Of a DNA stretch of 6,658 bases, positions 6,098-6,658 are shown piece by piece. Every line of letters starts with the position of its first letter. Position 1 is the stretch's first letter. Location: contig JAKEHA010000270.1 in assembly GCA_022615275.1 (NCBI GenBank), forward strand, positions 1 through 6,658, in the 5' to 3' direction. The stretch comes from Candidatus Latescibacterota bacterium (GTDB taxonomy: Bacteria > Krumholzibacteriota > Krumholzibacteriia > WVZY01 > JAKEHA01). The translations under genes were made by a program, and so were the position numbers. Below the pieces are notes generated by a model. The model was not told the DNA's origin. It was given only the letters and a program-made list of their open reading frames with translations, and did not search any database.

Positions 6098-6658
6098 CGA
6101 TGCGCGGTACGCCGGCGCCAGAACGTTGACAACGAAATCTTCGAAGCGCGTCGGCGTCGAGTTGCGCGCGTTGCGTCCCTCGACCGACTTGATGCGTCCC
6201 TCGTTGAACCCCTGCGACATGTCGACGTAGAGCGAGGCCAAGCTCTTCGAAAGACCCGTGCTGACCATCGCGTCGAGAGCCGCTTCGTACGGAAACGGCA
6301 CGTACATCAAATCGGGCTTTCCGATGGCCGCGCCGATAATGCGCGTCGCTTCGTCGAGCGAGAGGTCGCGCGGGCCCAACAGCTCGCGCACGGTGAAGCC
6401 CTTGAAGTCGCGCGCGCGCAGCGCCTGCGCCGCCGCGGCGCCGATGTCGGCGGACGCGATCTGCTCGATGGCAAGGTCTCCGCGGATCGCGGACCCGGCG
6501 ATGCCCTGGTGCTTGATGAGCGGGAGCGCCATGAAGTGGTTCTCGAAGAAGTAGGCGGCGCGCAGCGAGAACGTGTTCAAGCCGGGGACGGCCGCGAGAC
6601 GCTTCTCTTGGCGATGGAGCCCGGCGATGGGCCCGTTGCCGGACGGAAGTTCGGCGCC
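6095..6658 (-). CDS. NmrA-like / atypical SDR NAD(P)-binding protein, 5' end outside window
   Basis: The frame is open to the right edge, so the N-terminal part with the expected GxxGxxG dinucleotide-binding motif is missing; 187 residues are present. Visible family features are GLHRQEKRLAAVPG (13-26), LRAAYFFENH (32-41), SADIGAAAAQAL (69-80), a LLGPRDLSLDEATRIIGAAIGKP stretch (93-115), and a C-terminal FNEGRI...TPTRFEDFV segment (151-176). This order is typical of NmrA/SDR-a5 proteins, which bind NAD(P) and act either as reductases (quinone, isoflavone-type) or as redox-sensing regulators. The lack of a YxxxK motif in the visible part agrees with the atypical SDR group. The stop TGA (6097-6095) forms part of the ribosome site of the next gene, so this is the first visible gene of a three-gene operon. 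The substrate is unknown. Confidence 0.88.
   Translation of the reverse strand, partial: GAELPSGNGPIAGLHRQEKRLAAVPGLNTFSLRAAYFFENHFMALPLIKHQGIAGSAIRGDLAIEQIASADIGAAAAQALRARDFKGFTVRELLGPRDLSLDEATRIIGAAIGKPDLMYVPFPYEAALDAMVSTGLSKSLASLYVDMSQGFNEGRIKSVEGRNARNSTPTRFEDFVVNVLAPAYRAS

Noticed and set aside
6087..6098. GTG start for the OsmC-family gene with a GTGA overlap
   Set aside because: No ribosome site precedes it, and the GTG abuts the TGAGGAG site that serves ATG 6086.
5563..6132. About 190-residue N-terminal extension of the methyltransferase frame
   Set aside because: It is highly Arg-rich and reads the OsmC-family codons in another frame; the methyltransferase core fits a start at ATG 5562 with TGATG coupling.

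Overview
The window is GC-rich, densely coding bacterial DNA of chromosomal, housekeeping character. It holds seven protein genes (two cut by the window edges) and one tRNA gene. The third codon position is strongly biased to G/C, and long spurious ORFs lie opposite the real genes, as expected at this base composition. A signal-bearing parvulin-type chaperone with a lipobox-like cysteine points to a diderm bacterium. I cannot name the phylum; Gemmatimonadota, Acidobacteriota, Myxococcota or candidate Eisenbacteria-type lineages would all fit. No phage, IS element, CRISPR array or other mobile-element signature was seen.

Layout. (1) 1-2496, plus strand: the C-terminal end of a NIF3-family dinuclear metal protein, then after 13 bases a 766-aa polytopic membrane protein. 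Its N-terminal part looks like a GT-C/STT3-type glycosyltransferase and its C-terminus like TPR repeats. (2) 2497-4364, minus strand, read right to left: endonuclease III (nth), a secreted parvulin/SurA-type peptidyl-prolyl isomerase, and tRNA-Val(CAC). The isomerase stop codon lies inside the 5' end of the tRNA, and the tRNA seems to have its own promoter within the isomerase coding sequence. A 12-bp hairpin followed by a T-rich tail ends this unit and separates it from the convergent membrane-protein gene. (3) 4365-4747, plus strand: a 50-bp divergent promoter region, then a small zinc-ribbon (zf-TFIIB type) protein. (4) 4744-6658, minus strand, read right to left: an NmrA-like NAD(P)-binding protein (5' end outside the window), an OsmC-family protein and a SAM-dependent methyltransferase. 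They are packed with an 8-base gap and a 1-base TGATG overlap, so very probably form one operon. The methyltransferase and zinc-ribbon genes meet tail to tail, sharing a CTAG that supplies both stop codons.

Functionally, the nth-isomerase-tRNA block combines base-excision repair, periplasmic protein folding and translation. The NmrA-OsmC-methyltransferase block looks like a small redox, xenobiotic or secondary-metabolism cassette, but its substrates cannot be read from sequence. There is no gene-free stretch longer than 300 bases; the longest gaps are about 78 bp (3594-3671) and 50 bp (4365-4414), both with promoter-like sequence. I see no convincing new multi-gene system. The most unusual points are the isomerase/tRNA overlap with its embedded promoter, and the STT3-like protein with a TPR tail and apparently altered acidic residues.
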